DNA of 52,705 bases from Pseudomonadota bacterium (GTDB taxonomy: Bacteria > Pseudomonadota > Gammaproteobacteria > Berkiellales > Berkiellaceae): NCBI GenBank assembly GCA_018241965.1, contig JAFECS010000023.1:1-52705 (forward strand), written 5' to 3'. Position 1 is the stretch's first letter; each line of letters starts with the position of its first letter. A model generated the notes under the pieces. It made no database searches, had not been told where the DNA came from, and saw only the letters and a list, made by a program, of their open reading frames with translations. Both the position numbers and the translations under genes were made by a program. Of this stretch, positions 33,314 through 44,484 are shown piece by piece.

Positions 33314-34381
33314 TTAATCATGCACTCTGGGGTTAAGCTCGCCTTTCTTATAACGCTCAGCCATTTTCTCTAAACTGAAAGTTTTGATTTTGCTGGCATT
33401 ACCTGCTGTACCAAATGCTTCATAACGCGCCATACAAATATCGCGCATTGCATTGGTGGCTTCGCTTAAATATTTACGGGGATCAAACTCTTTACCATTA
33501 GTGGCAAAGAAACGGCGCAATGTGCCGGTAACGGCCATACGTAAATCGGTATCGATGTTTACTTTACGCACACCATGTTTAATGCCTTCTTGAATTTCTT
33601 CTACAGGCACACCATACGTTTCACCCATAGTGCCACCATATTGATTGATGATTTTTAACCATTCTTGAGGCACAGAAGAAGAACCATGCATGACTAAATG
33701 GGTATCTGGAATGCGTTTATGAATCGCTTTGATACGCTCAATGGCCAAAATATCCCCTGTAGGTGGACGGGTAAATTTATATGCCCCATGGCTGGTACCA
33801 ATAGCGATAGCTAAGGCATCTACTTTGGTCGCTTTAACAAATTGCGCCGCTTCTTCTGGATCGGTTAAGAGCATACTATGGTTTAATTCACCTTCAGCAC
33901 CAGAACCATCTTCTTTGCCTGCAGTTAAGGTTTCTAATGAACCAAGGCAGCCTAACTCACCTTCAACGGAAACCCCACACGCATGAGCCATTTGTACAGC
34001 CAATGAAGTAGTTTCAACATTATATTCAAAACTAGAAGGCGTTTTCATATCTTCCTTTAAAGAACCATCCATCATCACCGAAGAAAATCCTAATTGGATG
34101 GACTGTTGGCACACAGCAGGAGAGGCGCCATGATCTTGGTGCATACAAACTGGAATATGCGGAAACTCTTCAATGGCCGCTTCAATTAAGTGTTTTAAAA
34201 ATCTTGAGCCCGCATATTTTCTGGCACCAGCTGACGCTTGCACAATCACCGGGCTATCGGTTCTGTCTGCGGCTTCCATAATGGCACGCATTTGCTCTAA
34301 GTTATTAACATTAAAAGCAGGTACGCCATATCCGTGCTCTGCAGCGTGATCAAGAAGCTGTCGTAAGGTAATTAAAGCCAT
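33314..34381 (-). CDS. fba: Fructose-bisphosphate aldolase, class II
   Basis: Zinc-dependent aldolase of glycolysis and gluconeogenesis. The 355-residue protein has the zinc/catalytic motif HQDHG at 81-85, the glycine-rich phosphate-binding GTSHGAYKF region, [11 protein letters not shown], and the NIDTDLR motif. Length and sequence fit the CbbA-like class II group. It is the last gene of tkt-gap-pgk-pyk-fba. Together with the class I enzyme at 53-1069 it makes the pathway doubly equipped. Confidence 0.96.
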   Translation of the reverse strand: MALITLRQLLDHAAEHGYGVPAFNVNNLEQMRAIMEAADRTDSPVIVQASAGARKYAGSRFLKHLIEAAIEEFPHIPVCMHQDHGASPAVCQQSIQLGFSSVMMDGSLKEDMKTPSSFEYNVETTSLAVQMAHACGVSVEGELGCLGSLETLTAGKEDGSGAEGELNHSMLLTDPEEAAQFVKATKVDALAIAIGTSHGAYKFTRPPTGDILAIERIKAIHKRIPDTHLVMHGSSSVPQEWLKIINQYGGTMGETYGVPVEEIQEGIKHGVRKVNIDTDLRMAVTGTLRRFFATNGKEFDPRKYLSEATNAMRDICMARYEAFGTAGNASKIKTFSLEKMAERYKKGELNPRVHD

Positions 34382-34411
34382 GGTTTATCTCCAACAATCG
34401 TTTTATCAAAA

Positions 34412-35857
34412 TTATTCAGTTAAGGGTTGTGCGGTGAGTATTTTCAAGGCATTAGTAAAACCACCCACCCCAAGAATATCTCCTTTGGTGACAATCACTT
34501 TGTCCCCTGCCTCTAACAATCCCATTTTCACTAAAGTACCTAATGCTTGGCGAGAAATTTCCCAAGTTTTGTGCTGTGTTACATCAAATTCCACAGGATA
34601 AACACCACGAAACATGGTCATTCTTCCACATGTGATCGCATGTCGGCTTAGACCATAAATGGGGATCCCAGAGCGCACACGTGACATCCACAGTGGTGTT
34701 GAGCCCGATTCTGTGAGCGCAACTATCGCTTTAATCGGGACATGGTTCGCAATGTACATTGCCGCCATCGCAATCGCTTGATCGTGGCGCTTAAATTGTG
34801 CTTCATCCGGAATTGATGCTCGCGCTTGACGTTGCCTTTCAGCGGCAAGACATATTTCATCTAAAATGGTAATCACTTCAACTGGGTAATCGCCAGTGGC
34901 GGTTTCAGCAGACAACATTACCGCATCGGTGCCATCTAAAATGGCATTGGCCACATCAGAAACTTCGGCACGCGTTGGAATGGGATTTTTAATCATCGAT
35001 TCCATCATTTGTGTGGCCGTAATAACCGCTTTATCTAATAATCTCGCCCTGGCAATAATGTACTTTTGGATCCCAGGTAATTCGGCATAACCCATTTCAA
35101 CGCCTAAATCACCTCTGGCAACCATCAAAGCATCGGTGGCTTCAATAATTTCATCAATGTTTGCACAGGCTTCAGCGCGTTCAATTTTTGCCACGATGAG
35201 CGCTGTTGAGCCAGCATCTTTGACTAAACGACGTGCTTGAAAAATATCATCTGCAGTTTTGGGAAAGGAAAGGGCCACATAATCCACGGCTAAGTCGCCA
35301 ATAAATTCGATGTCCTTGATATCTTTATCGGTTAAACTAGGCGCAGACAACCCACCGCCTTTACGATTTAATCCTTTATTGCTGGTAAGCCTGCCACCGA
35401 CTTTAGTAATACAATGAATGGCACTGCCCACGACTTTTTCTACAACGAGGATAATGCGCCCATCATCCAGCAGTAAATGATCTTCTGGCGCCACTTCACT
35501 AGGTAAAGCAGGATAATCCAACCCCACCCTTTCCTGGTTGCCACTGTCAGAGGGATAATTAGCATCTAATATAAAATTATCACCCACTTTGAGGACAATA
35601 CCATCTTTAGAAGCAAAACGGGCAATACGGATTTTTGGCCCCTGTAAATCCACCAAAATACCCACAATTTTATTGAGATCTTTTGCACAACTTTTTGCTA
35701 AAGCAATACGTCGCTTTTGATCTTCTTGTGTCCCATGAGACAAATTGATACGCACAAGATTAACGCCCGCTTGTATCAGCGCACGCATGATTTCAACGGA
35801 ATCAGTAGCAGGCCCCAAAGTCGCTATAATTTTTGTTCTTCTTGGCATTATTTTCAT
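34412..35857 (-). CDS. pyk: Pyruvate kinase
   Basis: Transfers phosphate from phosphoenolpyruvate to ADP, the last step of glycolysis. The 481-residue protein has the N-terminal RRTKIIATLGPATDS, the active-site IVAKIERAEA with its catalytic lysine, MVARGDLGVEM and the MLSAETATGDYPVE effector/metal region. The ATG overlaps the pgk stop (ATGA), giving translational coupling. A second ATG three codons in is possible. Confidence 0.97.
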   Translation of the reverse strand: MKIMPRRTKIIATLGPATDSVEIMRALIQAGVNLVRINLSHGTQEDQKRRIALAKSCAKDLNKIVGILVDLQGPKIRIARFASKDGIVLKVGDNFILDANYPSDSGNQERVGLDYPALPSEVAPEDHLLLDDGRIILVVEKVVGSAIHCITKVGGRLTSNKGLNRKGGGLSAPSLTDKDIKDIEFIGDLAVDYVALSFPKTADDIFQARRLVKDAGSTALIVAKIERAEACANIDEIIEATDALMVARGDLGVEMGYAELPGIQKYIIARARLLDKAVITATQMMESMIKNPIPTRAEVSDVANAILDGTDAVMLSAETATGDYPVEVITILDEICLAAERQRQARASIPDEAQFKRHDQAIAMAAMYIANHVPIKAIVALTESGSTPLWMSRVRSGIPIYGLSRHAITCGRMTMFRGVYPVEFDVTQHKTWEISRQALGTLVKMGLLEAGDKVIVTKGDILGVGGFTNALKILTAQPLTE

Positions 35858-37041
35858 ATGGTCGATTGGACCTCTAATTTACGGGTTTGTAAAACGGCAA
35901 CAGCAGGAAGTAAATTTCCTTCTAAGGCTTCTAAAAAAGCTCCGCCCCCTGTGGATAGATAGGAAATTTTATTTTGAACATGAAACTGTTCAATGGCGGC
36001 CAAAGTATCGCCACCACCAGCAACTGAAAAGGCCTTTGAGCTCACAATAGCATCGGCTAAGCTTTTTGTTCCTTGGGCAAAAGGTTCATATTCGAAAACG
36101 CCCACAGGACCATTCCATAATATGGTTTTAGCCTGCTCTAAACATTTTGCTAAGCTCAAACAAGATTGTGGACCAATATCAAATATTTTATCGTCAGCCC
36201 CAATGTGGGCACAATCTTTCACAACCCCTTGCTCATCGTTAGATAAAGATTTTGCGACCACCACATCCGTGGGTAACCATATGGTTTTGCCTTGCGCTTT
36301 GGCTTTATCTAACATCGATTTAGCCGTTGCGACAAGGGGAGGCTCATATAGCGACTCACCAACTGATAAACCTTTGGCAGCTAAAAATGTATTGGCTATA
36401 CCACCGCCTACAACTAAGGTATCTACTTTATCTAAAATATTTGTTAATAATTTCAGCTTTGAAGAAACCTTACTGCCGCCTACAATCGCCACCACTGGCC
36501 GTTGTGGCGCTTCTAATACATGATCAATAGCTTGTAACTCTGCTTGTAATAACGGACCTGCACAAGCAATGGGCGCAAATTTAGCCACCCCATGCGTGGA
36601 GGCTTGAGCTCGGTGTGCTACCGCAAATGCATCCATCACAAAGACATCGCAAAGAGAAGCTAATTTTTTTGCTAAATCATCAGCATCTGCTTCCTCGCCA
36701 TTTAAAAAGCGTACATTTTCAAGTAGCGCAATTTCGCCTGATTGTAATGCGGGCTTTGGCTCCCCCAGGGTAAATAACGGCACTTGTTTACCCAGCTTTT
36801 CACTTAAATATTGTGCAATTGGTGCTAAAGAAAGTGCCTTGTCAAAAGCGCCCTCAGTAGGTCTACCTAAATGCGACATCACAATCACTTTAGCGCCTTT
36901 GGCAAGCGCTTTGTTTAAGGTGGGAAGGGCTGCATCTATTCTGGCTGTGTGCGCAATGCGCCCCTCTTTGAGAGGCACATTAAAATCTTCGCGAATGAGT
37001 ACCCATTTGTCCTCTAAATTCACCTTATCCATGGTTAGCAT
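35854..37041 (-). CDS. pgk: Phosphoglycerate kinase
   Basis: Interconverts 1,3-bisphosphoglycerate and 3-phosphoglycerate with ATP formation. The 395-residue protein contains the substrate-binding REDFNVPL, SHLGRPTEG, the VGGSKVSSKL hinge-proximal motif, and GGGDTLAAIEQF near the end. It lies two bases after gap and overlaps pyk by four, so translation of the three is coupled. A start three codons downstream (ATG 37032) is possible. Confidence 0.97.
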   Translation of the reverse strand: MLTMDKVNLEDKWVLIREDFNVPLKEGRIAHTARIDAALPTLNKALAKGAKVIVMSHLGRPTEGAFDKALSLAPIAQYLSEKLGKQVPLFTLGEPKPALQSGEIALLENVRFLNGEEADADDLAKKLASLCDVFVMDAFAVAHRAQASTHGVAKFAPIACAGPLLQAELQAIDHVLEAPQRPVVAIVGGSKVSSKLKLLTNILDKVDTLVVGGGIANTFLAAKGLSVGESLYEPPLVATAKSMLDKAKAQGKTIWLPTDVVVAKSLSNDEQGVVKDCAHIGADDKIFDIGPQSCLSLAKCLEQAKTILWNGPVGVFEYEPFAQGTKSLADAIVSSKAFSVAGGGDTLAAIEQFHVQNKISYLSTGGGAFLEALEGNLLPAVAVLQTRKLEVQSTI

Positions 37042-37043
37042 AG

Positions 37044-38054
37044 TTATTTCGCCTTCATCATGGCCATGGCTGTATCTAACATACGGTTAGAAAATGCCCA
37101 TTCATTATCATACCAAGCCAACACTTTTACTAAATTACCAATCACTTTGGTTTGGGTGGCATCAAAAGAGGCTGAATAGGGGTTATGATTAAAATCGACT
37201 GAAACCAAGGGCGCTTCATTATAAGCCAAAATACCTTTGAGCTCTGATTCAGAAGCTTGCTTGAGTATTTTATTTACTTCTTCGACGCTTGCTTGTTTTT
37301 CAACTGTTACGGTTAAATCCACCACGGAAACATTAATGGTAGGAACGCGAATTGCAAAACCGTCTAATTTTCCTTTGAGCTCAGGTAACACTAAACCAAT
37401 GGCGCTGGCAGCCCCGGTTTTAGTGGGGATCATTGAATGCGTTGCCGAGCGTGCACGACGTAAATCTTCATGGTAAACATCGGTTAACACTTGATCATTG
37501 GTATAAGCATGCACCGTGGTCATCAAGCCACTTATCACTTTGAGTTTATCATGAATAGGTTTTACTAAAGGTACCAAGCAGTTGGTGGTGCAAGAAGCAT
37601 TAGAAACAATGCTGTCTTTCGCTGTTAATGTGTGATGATTCACGCCATATACAATGGTGGGTAAATCACTACCCGCAGGCGCGGAAATAAGCACCTTCTT
37701 CGCCCCTGCATCTAAATGCGCTTTGGCTTTTTCAGTGCTTGCAAAATAGCCCGTGCATTCAAAAACCACATCGATTCCCAATTGTTGCCAAGGTAAATTT
37801 CTGGGGTTACGCTCGGATAACACTTGAATTTCATCACCATTAATGATCAAACTACCATCTTGCCCAATTTGTACTGTTTTACTAAAACGACCATGTGTCG
37901 TGTCGTATTGCGTTAAATGGGCATTGATTTTGGTATCCCCTAAATCATTGATAGCGACAATCTTAAATTCATTTTGTCGGCCTGCATCATAAAGTGCACG
38001 CAATATATTACGCCCAATTCGACCATACCCATTAATTGCTACTCTAATTGTCAT
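37044..38054 (-). CDS. gap: Glyceraldehyde-3-phosphate dehydrogenase
   Basis: Oxidises glyceraldehyde 3-phosphate to 1,3-bisphosphoglycerate with NAD. I start at ATG 38054 ([16 protein letters not shown]), which has GGGGA upstream; the frame opens at a TTG two codons earlier. The dinucleotide fold GYGRIGRN is at 9-16, INDLGD follows, and the catalytic cysteine is C155 in [10 protein letters not shown]. Length is 336 residues. It overlaps the tkt end by 11 bases. Confidence 0.97.
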   Translation of the reverse strand: MTIRVAINGYGRIGRNILRALYDAGRQNEFKIVAINDLGDTKINAHLTQYDTTHGRFSKTVQIGQDGSLIINGDEIQVLSERNPRNLPWQQLGIDVVFECTGYFASTEKAKAHLDAGAKKVLISAPAGSDLPTIVYGVNHHTLTAKDSIVSNASCTTNCLVPLVKPIHDKLKVISGLMTTVHAYTNDQVLTDVYHEDLRRARSATHSMIPTKTGAASAIGLVLPELKGKLDGFAIRVPTINVSVVDLTVTVEKQASVEEVNKILKQASESELKGILAYNEAPLVSVDFNHNPYSASFDATQTKVIGNLVKVLAWYDNEWAFSNRMLDTAMAMMKAK

Positions 38055-40062
38055 TTTCAATCCCCATTATTAAATTATTTACTGTTCTAATAATATTTTC
38101 TACGGTTATACCGAATGCGCGATAAATATCTTGCGCAGGTGCAGATTCACCAAATCTATCGATAGCAATGATTTGCCCCTCTGCGCCTACATATTTGTGC
38201 CAACTTAAGCTAGCACCCGCCTCAACGGCAACACGTTTGGTAACATGGGAAGGCAATACGCTTTCTTTATAAGATTTATCTTGCGCTTCAAAGAGTTCGA
38301 AACAAGGCAAGGACACTACTTGAACAGCGATGTTTTTCGCCATTAATTGTTTTGCCGCCTCTAAGCATAAGGCCACTTCAGAGCCTGTGGCGATTAAAAT
38401 CACTTGAGGTGCGTTACTTGGTAAAATAACGTATCCCCCTTTGTGAATATTAGCCACAACATTGGCTTCTCTTGCTATACCTGGCACATTTTGTCGCGTT
38501 AAAATAAGTGTTGTTGGGCCATCTTGTCTTTGAATTGCATGCTGCCAGGCAACTACCGTTTCCGTGGCATCACAAGGGCGCCAGTTATGTAAACCCGGTG
38601 TTGCTCTAAGCATCGTTAAATGTTCTATGGGTTGATGCGTTGGGCCATCTTCTCCCAAGCCAATAGAATCATGGCTGAAAACAAAAATGCTTCGCTGTTT
38701 CATTAATGCTGCAAGCCTAACCGCATTTCTCATATAATCTAAGAAAGTTAAAAAAGTTCCGCCATAGGGAATAAATGCCCCATATAATGCCATCCCATTC
38801 ATCATCGCGGCCATACCAAACTCTCGGACCCCATAATGCAAATAATTACCCAGTGCATTTTCATGGGTAATGACTTTTGAACCACCCCAAATGGTTAAAT
38901 TGGATTCGCTTAAATCCGCCGAACCACCGAGTAATTCAGGCAACACTTCGCCAATACTTTCTAAAACCAACTGTGAGGCTTTACGTGTTGCCAGGGTTTT
39001 GTTTTGTTGTTGCGTTTGGTTAATTAAATTTTCAATGTGAGATCCCCAAACTTGCGGCAATTTACCTGAAAAGCGTCTGGTTAATTCTTTGGCAAGCTCT
39101 GGATATTTTGCTTCATAATTTTGAAAGAGTGTGGCCCAAGCCTCATGCAATGCTTTACCTTTTTCTTGTGCATTCCACGCTTGTTTAATCTCTTCAGGAA
39201 TAACAAAGGGCGGATAGTGCCAACCCAAAGATTCTCTGGCAGCAGCAACTTCTGTTTCTCCTAAAGCTGCGCCATGACATTTTTCTTTGCCTTGTAAATT
39301 AGGCGCCCCATAGCCAATGATTGTTTTACAACAAATGAGTGTGGGCTGCTTGGTGTTGGCACGTGCTTCATCAATTGCTTTTTGCACCGCTTTTGCGTCA
39401 TGTCCGTCAACATTGGTGATGACATGCCAACCATAACTTTCAAAACGTTTAGGTGTGTCATCGCTAAACCATGTTTTAACCGGGCCATCGATGGAGATGC
39501 CATTATCATCCCAAAAAGCAATTAATTTGCCTAAACCTAAGGTACCAGCAAATGAACATACTTCATGTGAAATGCCCTCCATTAAGCAACCATCGCCCAT
39601 AAACACATAAGTGTAGTGATCGATGATAGGAAACCCTTCACGATTAAAAGTCGCCGCTAACGTGCGCTCTGCGATTGCCATACCAACTGCATTGGCAATA
39701 CCTTGCCCTAAGGGGCCGGTTGTGGTTTCAACGCCTTGGGTTATACCGTGTTCTGGGTGGCCGGGTGTTTTAGAATGTAATTGTCTAAAAGCTCGCAGAT
39801 CATCCAGGGACAGGGCATATCCGGTCAGATGGAGCAAGGAATACAACAACATTGAACCGTGACCATTGGAAAGTACAAATCTATCGCGATTTGGCCAGGT
39901 GGGCGAGGCGGGATCATGGCTTAAATAATCTTGCCAAAGTACTTGGGCTATATCTGCCATGCCCATAGGCGCTCCGGGGTGTCCCGAATTGGCTTTTTGG
40001 ACGGCATCCATACTCAGTGCACGGATAGCATTGGCTAATTGGCGACGGGTCGGGGCAACCAT
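38044..40062 (-). CDS. tkt: Transketolase
   Basis: Thiamine-diphosphate enzyme that moves two-carbon units between sugar phosphates and links the pentose phosphate pathway to glycolysis. ATG 40062 ([19 protein letters not shown]) has GAGGAG eight bases upstream and gives 672 residues, close to the usual 663-670; the frame upstream to 40104 is not family-like. It has HPGAPMG with an active-site histidine (H28), the GDGCLMEG...DDNGIS cofactor motif, and the [18 protein letters not shown] block. It is the first gene of the operon; a TATAAT at 40127-40132 on the minus strand is a likely -10. Confidence 0.97.
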   Translation of the reverse strand: MVAPTRRQLANAIRALSMDAVQKANSGHPGAPMGMADIAQVLWQDYLSHDPASPTWPNRDRFVLSNGHGSMLLYSLLHLTGYALSLDDLRAFRQLHSKTPGHPEHGITQGVETTTGPLGQGIANAVGMAIAERTLAATFNREGFPIIDHYTYVFMGDGCLMEGISHEVCSFAGTLGLGKLIAFWDDNGISIDGPVKTWFSDDTPKRFESYGWHVITNVDGHDAKAVQKAIDEARANTKQPTLICCKTIIGYGAPNLQGKEKCHGAALGETEVAAARESLGWHYPPFVIPEEIKQAWNAQEKGKALHEAWATLFQNYEAKYPELAKELTRRFSGKLPQVWGSHIENLINQTQQQNKTLATRKASQLVLESIGEVLPELLGGSADLSESNLTIWGGSKVITHENALGNYLHYGVREFGMAAMMNGMALYGAFIPYGGTFLTFLDYMRNAVRLAALMKQRSIFVFSHDSIGLGEDGPTHQPIEHLTMLRATPGLHNWRPCDATETVVAWQHAIQRQDGPTTLILTRQNVPGIAREANVVANIHKGGYVILPSNAPQVILIATGSEVALCLEAAKQLMAKNIAVQVVSLPCFELFEAQDKSYKESVLPSHVTKRVAVEAGASLSWHKYVGAEGQIIAIDRFGESAPAQDIYRAFGITVENIIRTVNNLIMGIENDN

Positions 40063-40179
40063 GAAAAACTCCTCGCTAAGTTGTTTGTCATTAGAATTAC
40101 ACAATTCGGATTGAATAAACGGGCAAATTATATCACCTAACTAGGCTCAAGTGAGGATTTTTTAATCAAGAGTGGGATC

Positions 40180-40731
40180 TTATTTCCACTTAATTGAGCA
40201 ACCTTGACTCGCAACTTGCTCTTTAGGCCCTTTACCCGTGGTAGCAACCAATTTCATGGCTTCGACCAATTCACGTTTGGCGCCTAGAGGGGCAGGTTTG
40301 ATACCACTTTCGTCTAATCTTCCGCGGTATTGAAGTTTTAAGTTAGAATTATATCCAAAAAAATCTGGTGTGCATACAGCCCCATAAGCTTTGGCCACTT
40401 CTTGGGTTTCATCCAGCAAATAAGGAAAGGAAAAATCCATTTCTTTTGCAATAAGTTGCATGTTTTTATAACTGTCTTCTGGGTAATCGGTGGGATCATT
40501 TGAAAGGATAGCCACACAACCAATTTGCTCATTTTGGAGGTTTTTTGCATCCTCTAGCAAGCGCGGCAAAATCGCTTTGACATAGGGACAATGATTACAA
40601 ATAAACATCACTAAAACACCATTTTTGAGCGTACAATCGGCCAAGCTATAATGCTTACCATCAACCCCCAGTAAACGAAAGTCAGGGGCGGGTTTTCCAA
40701 AGTCACAAACGGGGGTTTTGGTTAATGCCAT
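40180..40731 (-). CDS. Thioredoxin-like redoxin (AhpC/TSA family)
   Basis: A 183-residue cytosolic protein with a thioredoxin fold. The active-site-like CNHC (C45 and C48) follows the strand GVLVMFI, and PDFFGYNS with a preceding cis-Pro-type CTPD is present. This pattern fits the redoxin-domain family often annotated as thioredoxin family or alkyl hydroperoxide reductase. A peroxidase or disulphide reductase activity is likely, but its partner is unknown. It is monocistronic and divergent from metK. Confidence 0.88.
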   Translation of the reverse strand: MALTKTPVCDFGKPAPDFRLLGVDGKHYSLADCTLKNGVLVMFICNHCPYVKAILPRLLEDAKNLQNEQIGCVAILSNDPTDYPEDSYKNMQLIAKEMDFSFPYLLDETQEVAKAYGAVCTPDFFGYNSNLKLQYRGRLDESGIKPAPLGAKRELVEAMKLVATTGKGPKEQVASQGCSIKWK

Positions 40732-40840
40732 AGTCAGCTCCTTATTGTCTCAACCGTGGAGTATATCACTTATAGAATCTATGCTAACCTCCGTGTAACT
40801 TCCTGACTATTAAACAACACACTGGCATTAGAGGGAAATC

Positions 40841-41995
40841 ATGTCGCAATACCGTTTATTTACTTCTGAATCAGTTTCGGAAGGTCATCCAGATAAAATT
40901 GCCGATCAAATCTCAGATGCTGTGTTAGATGAGATCCTAAAGCAAGATCCTACCGCCCACGTTGCCTGTGAAACATTTACCAAAACCGGCATGGTATTAA
41001 TTGGCGGTGAAGTACGCACCAAAGCATGGATTGATATTGAAACCATTGCCAGAGAGGTTGTTAAAGACATTGGCTATAACCATTCTGATTTGGGTTTTGA
41101 TTATGAATGCATCGCCGTGTTAAATGCTATTGGTAAACAATCACCTGATATTGCTATGGGCGTGGATGAAACAGCTACCCATGAGCAAGGAGCAGGTGAT
41201 CAAGGTTTAATGTTTGGTTATGCCACCAATGAAACTTCGGTATTAATGCCAGCTCCCATCACTTATGCGCATTTACTGATGATGCGCCAAGCTTATGTGC
41301 GTAAAGAAAACATTCTCCCCTGGGTAAGGCCAGACGCGAAAAGCCAAGTGACATTTGAATATGAAAATCATAAACCCGTGCGGGTTCAAAGTGTTGTGCT
41401 TTCAACGCAGCATGAGCCGGAGATTTCACAATCACAAATAATTGAAGCCGTGATGGAAGAAATTATCAAACCCGTTATCCCCAAAGAATGGCTCACCAAA
41501 CAAACTGTGTACCATATCAATCCTACCGGGCGCTTTGTGATAGGTGGCCCTTTTGGTGATTGTGGTTTAACCGGCCGAAAGATCATTGTCGATACTTATG
41601 GCGGCATGGCACATCATGGTGGTGGAGCTATGTCTGGCAAAGATGCTTCTAAAGTGGATAGATCAGCTGCTTATGCTGCACGTTATGTAGCTAAAAATAT
41701 TGTTGCCGCAGGTTTAGCAGATAGAATTGAAATTCAAGTTTCCTACGCCATTGGTATTGCAAAACCTACTTCAATTGCAGTGAACTCTTTTGGTACAGGT
41801 AAAATTGCTGATGATAAAATTGTCACATTAATTGAAGAACATTTCGACTTACGACCCAAGGGTATTATTGAAATGCTCGATTTACGCAAACCCATTTATC
41901 GAAAGACTGCCGCTTATGGCCACTTTGGCCGTGAGAATGAAGGTTTTACCTGGGAACGCTTAGATAAAGTAGAACTATTAAAAGAAGCACTCTAA
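40841..41995 (+). CDS. metK: S-adenosylmethionine synthase
   Basis: Makes S-adenosylmethionine from methionine and ATP. The 384-residue protein has GHPDK at 15-19, the ATP-binding GAGDQG at 117-122, the [23 protein letters not shown] block, and the C-terminal YGHFGRE. The ATG has AGAGGGAAA upstream. It heads a metK-ahcY-rsmE unit: synthesis of SAM, removal of S-adenosylhomocysteine, and a SAM-using rRNA methyltransferase. I see no riboswitch in the 100-base leader. Confidence 0.98.
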   Translation: MSQYRLFTSESVSEGHPDKIADQISDAVLDEILKQDPTAHVACETFTKTGMVLIGGEVRTKAWIDIETIAREVVKDIGYNHSDLGFDYECIAVLNAIGKQSPDIAMGVDETATHEQGAGDQGLMFGYATNETSVLMPAPITYAHLLMMRQAYVRKENILPWVRPDAKSQVTFEYENHKPVRVQSVVLSTQHEPEISQSQIIEAVMEEIIKPVIPKEWLTKQTVYHINPTGRFVIGGPFGDCGLTGRKIIVDTYGGMAHHGGGAMSGKDASKVDRSAAYAARYVAKNIVAAGLADRIEIQVSYAIGIAKPTSIAVNSFGTGKIADDKIVTLIEEHFDLRPKGIIEMLDLRKPIYRKTAAYGHFGRENEGFTWERLDKVELLKEAL

Positions 41996-42010
41996 AGGGA
42001 AATAAAGAAA

Positions 42011-43312
42011 ATGTCAGCAACGACAACAAAAGACTATTGGGTAGCCGATCTTGGCTTGGCCGATTGGGGACACAAGGAAATTGCGATTGCATTTACCGAA
42101 ATGCCTGGGTTACAAGCACTATGTGACAAATATGGAAAAGACAAACCGTTAAAAGGCGCTCGTATCGCCGGCTGTTTACACATGACCATTCAAACTGCCG
42201 TGTTAATTGAAACATTAATTACCTTAGGCGCCAGTGTGAGATGGTCTTCTTGTAATATTTTTTCTACCCAAGATCATGCCGCTGCTGCCATGGCTGCCAA
42301 AGGTGTCAGTGTTTTCGCCAAAAAAGGCGAAACTGAAGAAGAATATTGGTGGTGTATTGAACAAACCATTTTAGGTAAAGATGGCTGGCGACCTAATTTA
42401 TTGCTAGATGATGGTGGCGATTTAACCAAAATTATGCATGAAAAATATCCTGAATTGTTAAAAGAAATAAAAGGTCTTTCTGAAGAAACTACCACCGGTG
42501 TGCATCGATTATATGAAATGGCACAAGCAAAAACATTGCGTGTGCCGGCTATTAATGTCAATGATTCTGTCACTAAATCTAAATTTGATAATTTATATGG
42601 ATGCAGAGAATCCTTGTTAGACGGCATTAAGCGGGCAACCGATGTAATGATTGCCGGCAAAATTGCGGTCGTGCTGGGTTTTGGCGATGTTGGCAAAGGC
42701 TGCGCTCAGGCGTTTCGCGGTTTAGGTGCAACTGTTTGGATCACTGAAATTGATCCCATCTGTGCCTTGCAAGCCTGCATGGAAGGATATCGCGTGGTGA
42801 CCATGGAAGATGCTGCAACCCAAGGCGATATTTTTGTAACGGCTACCGGCAATATGCAAGTCATCACCCATGAGCATATGGTTAACATGAAACATCAAGC
42901 CATAATTGCTAACATTGGACATTTTGATTCAGAAATTGATGTTGCTTCTTTAAAAAAATATCCCTGGGAAAACATTAAGCCCCAAGTGGACCATATTATG
43001 TTTCCCAATGGAAAAAGGCTTATCTTGTTGGCCGAGGGGCGTTTAGTAAATTTAGGGTGTGGTACCGGTCACCCTAGTTTTGTCATGTCGACTTCTTTTA
43101 CCAACCAAGTTTTAGCGCAAATTGAACTTTGGCAACATGCCGATAAATATCCTATTGGGGTGCATGTATTACCCAAGAAAATCGATGAGCATGTGGCCAG
43201 GCTCCATCTAGATAAAATTGGCGCTAAGCTCACCACCCTTCGCCCCGAGCAAGCGAAGTATCTTGGCGTCAACATGGATGGTCCTTATAAGCCAGAACAT
43301 TATCGATATTGA
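42011..43312 (+). CDS. ahcY: Adenosylhomocysteinase
   Basis: Hydrolyses S-adenosylhomocysteine to adenosine and homocysteine, which relieves inhibition of methyltransferases. The 433-residue NAD-dependent enzyme has [15 protein letters not shown], the NAD-binding GFGDVGKG at 223-230, IGHFDSEID and the C-terminal KPEHYRY, which closes the active site of the neighbouring subunit. It follows metK by 15 bases with GGGAAA as ribosome binding site. Using AhcY rather than the MTAN/LuxS route is a lineage trait. Confidence 0.98.
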   Translation: MSATTTKDYWVADLGLADWGHKEIAIAFTEMPGLQALCDKYGKDKPLKGARIAGCLHMTIQTAVLIETLITLGASVRWSSCNIFSTQDHAAAAMAAKGVSVFAKKGETEEEYWWCIEQTILGKDGWRPNLLLDDGGDLTKIMHEKYPELLKEIKGLSEETTTGVHRLYEMAQAKTLRVPAINVNDSVTKSKFDNLYGCRESLLDGIKRATDVMIAGKIAVVLGFGDVGKGCAQAFRGLGATVWITEIDPICALQACMEGYRVVTMEDAATQGDIFVTATGNMQVITHEHMVNMKHQAIIANIGHFDSEIDVASLKKYPWENIKPQVDHIMFPNGKRLILLAEGRLVNLGCGTGHPSFVMSTSFTNQVLAQIELWQHADKYPIGVHVLPKKIDEHVARLHLDKIGAKLTTLRPEQAKYLGVNMDGPYKPEHYRY

Positions 43313-43318
43313 GCACTT

Positions 43319-44077
43319 ATGTTTATTCCAAGAATTTATTACCCTCAGCCTTTAAACGTGGGCGATACAATCACTTTTGATAAAGACAGAGCGCATTATT
43401 TATTAACGGTGCTACGCCTTATCAGCCAAGATGAAGTAATCATATTCAATGGCCAGGGCGGCGAATATGATGCACAATTAATAGTAGACAAAAAAAGAGT
43501 ACACGCAAAAATATCCGCTTTTAAAAATATCAACAGAGAGTCTCCTTTAGAAATTCACTTAGGTCAAGCATTGGCCCGTGGTGACAAAATGGATTTTATT
43601 ATCCAAAAAGCAACCGAGCTTGGCGTGAGCAGCATCACGCCCTTATTTTCAAAGCAAAGTCATGTCAAACTGGACCAAGCGCGTATTCACAAAAGAATGG
43701 AACATTGGCAAAATATTGCCATCAGTGCAGCAGAGCAATCGGGCCGTCTTAGAGTGCCGACCCTCTACTCCCCTGTTACCCTTGAGCAATGGGTACGCAA
43801 CCCTTTTCAAGGGTTCTCATTGGTGTTTTCCCCCGCTAGCCAAAATTCTCTCAAGTCTATAACTCCTGGCTTGTCACTTCGTGTTGCTATTGGACCAGAG
43901 AGTGGGTGGGATGATAATGAAGTCAGAATGATGTTATCGCATCAATTTACAGATGCTACATTGGGGCCACGTATATTGCGTGCAGAAACAGCAAGCATGA
44001 GTGCCTTAACAATGCTGCAAGGATTTTATGGAGATTTATGCGAGGTTGCTTCTTCAACAATTAATGATAACTTCTGA
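43319..44077 (+). CDS. rsmE: 16S rRNA (uracil1498-N3)-methyltransferase RsmE
   Basis: SAM-dependent methyltransferase acting on helix 44 of 16S rRNA. The 252-residue protein has an N-terminal PUA-like domain (RIYYPQPL...HYLLTVLRL) and a C-terminal SPOUT domain with ALARGDKMDFIIQKATELGVSSITP, the AIGPESGWDDNEV motif and LGPRILRAETA. It begins six bases after ahcY. Its last 52 bases overlap the end of the convergent CheW-like gene. Confidence 0.96.
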   Translation: MFIPRIYYPQPLNVGDTITFDKDRAHYLLTVLRLISQDEVIIFNGQGGEYDAQLIVDKKRVHAKISAFKNINRESPLEIHLGQALARGDKMDFIIQKATELGVSSITPLFSKQSHVKLDQARIHKRMEHWQNIAISAAEQSGRLRVPTLYSPVTLEQWVRNPFQGFSLVFSPASQNSLKSITPGLSLRVAIGPESGWDDNEVRMMLSHQFTDATLGPRILRAETASMSALTMLQGFYGDLCEVASSTINDNF

Positions 44078-44484
44078 AGATCTACAAGGGTTACTTCTTT
44101 TGGTAAGGTGCCTTCTTTAGCTAAGAGTGCCTTACTTTTTACCTCATCAATCCAGGTTAAATCTTGTGGTTTAATTTTTATTCTACCAGGGTGATTTTCC
44201 ATTAAAATAGAAAAATAGGGAATGTTTGTTTTATTTGAACATAGGCTATGCAGGACCGCAAATTTTAACCTTTTTTTTTCATTCACTTCTTCGGACAAAT
44301 CAGGCGCCACTAACGGTAAGGTAAGATGTCGCCAATCAATAACCCCCAATAAGGGGCCTTGCGCTATTAAATGAAATTCTCCCATATTCGCAAGTTCGGC
44401 AAAGGCCACTGTGGGCAAAAGATAATATTCTGCTTTGTAAGAAAATAATATGCAATCTATATGATTCTTTTTAACGACTTTCAT
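44026..44484 (-). CDS. CheW-domain protein (ChpC-like), type IV pilus chemosensory system
   Basis: A 152-residue protein with a degenerate CheW-like fold: FSYKAEYYLLPTVAFAELANMGEF and the GPLLGVIDWRHLTLPLV strand pair match the CheW pattern. ATG 44484 (MKVVKKNHIDCILF) has AAGG upstream. The frame opens at 44538, inside the chpA-like gene. It would couple receptors to the histidine kinase, as ChpC does in Pseudomonas. The start overlaps the upstream stop by 14 bases and the end runs 52 bases into rsmE, so no terminator separates the convergent units. Confidence 0.85.
   Translation of the reverse strand: MKVVKKNHIDCILFSYKAEYYLLPTVAFAELANMGEFHLIAQGPLLGVIDWRHLTLPLVAPDLSEEVNEKKRLKFAVLHSLCSNKTNIPYFSILMENHPGRIKIKPQDLTWIDEVKSKALLAKEGTLPKEVTLVDLQKLSLIVEEATSHKSP

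Noticed and set aside
41996..42010. SAH riboswitch before ahcY
   Set aside because: Only 15 bases separate metK and ahcY, too short for a riboswitch.
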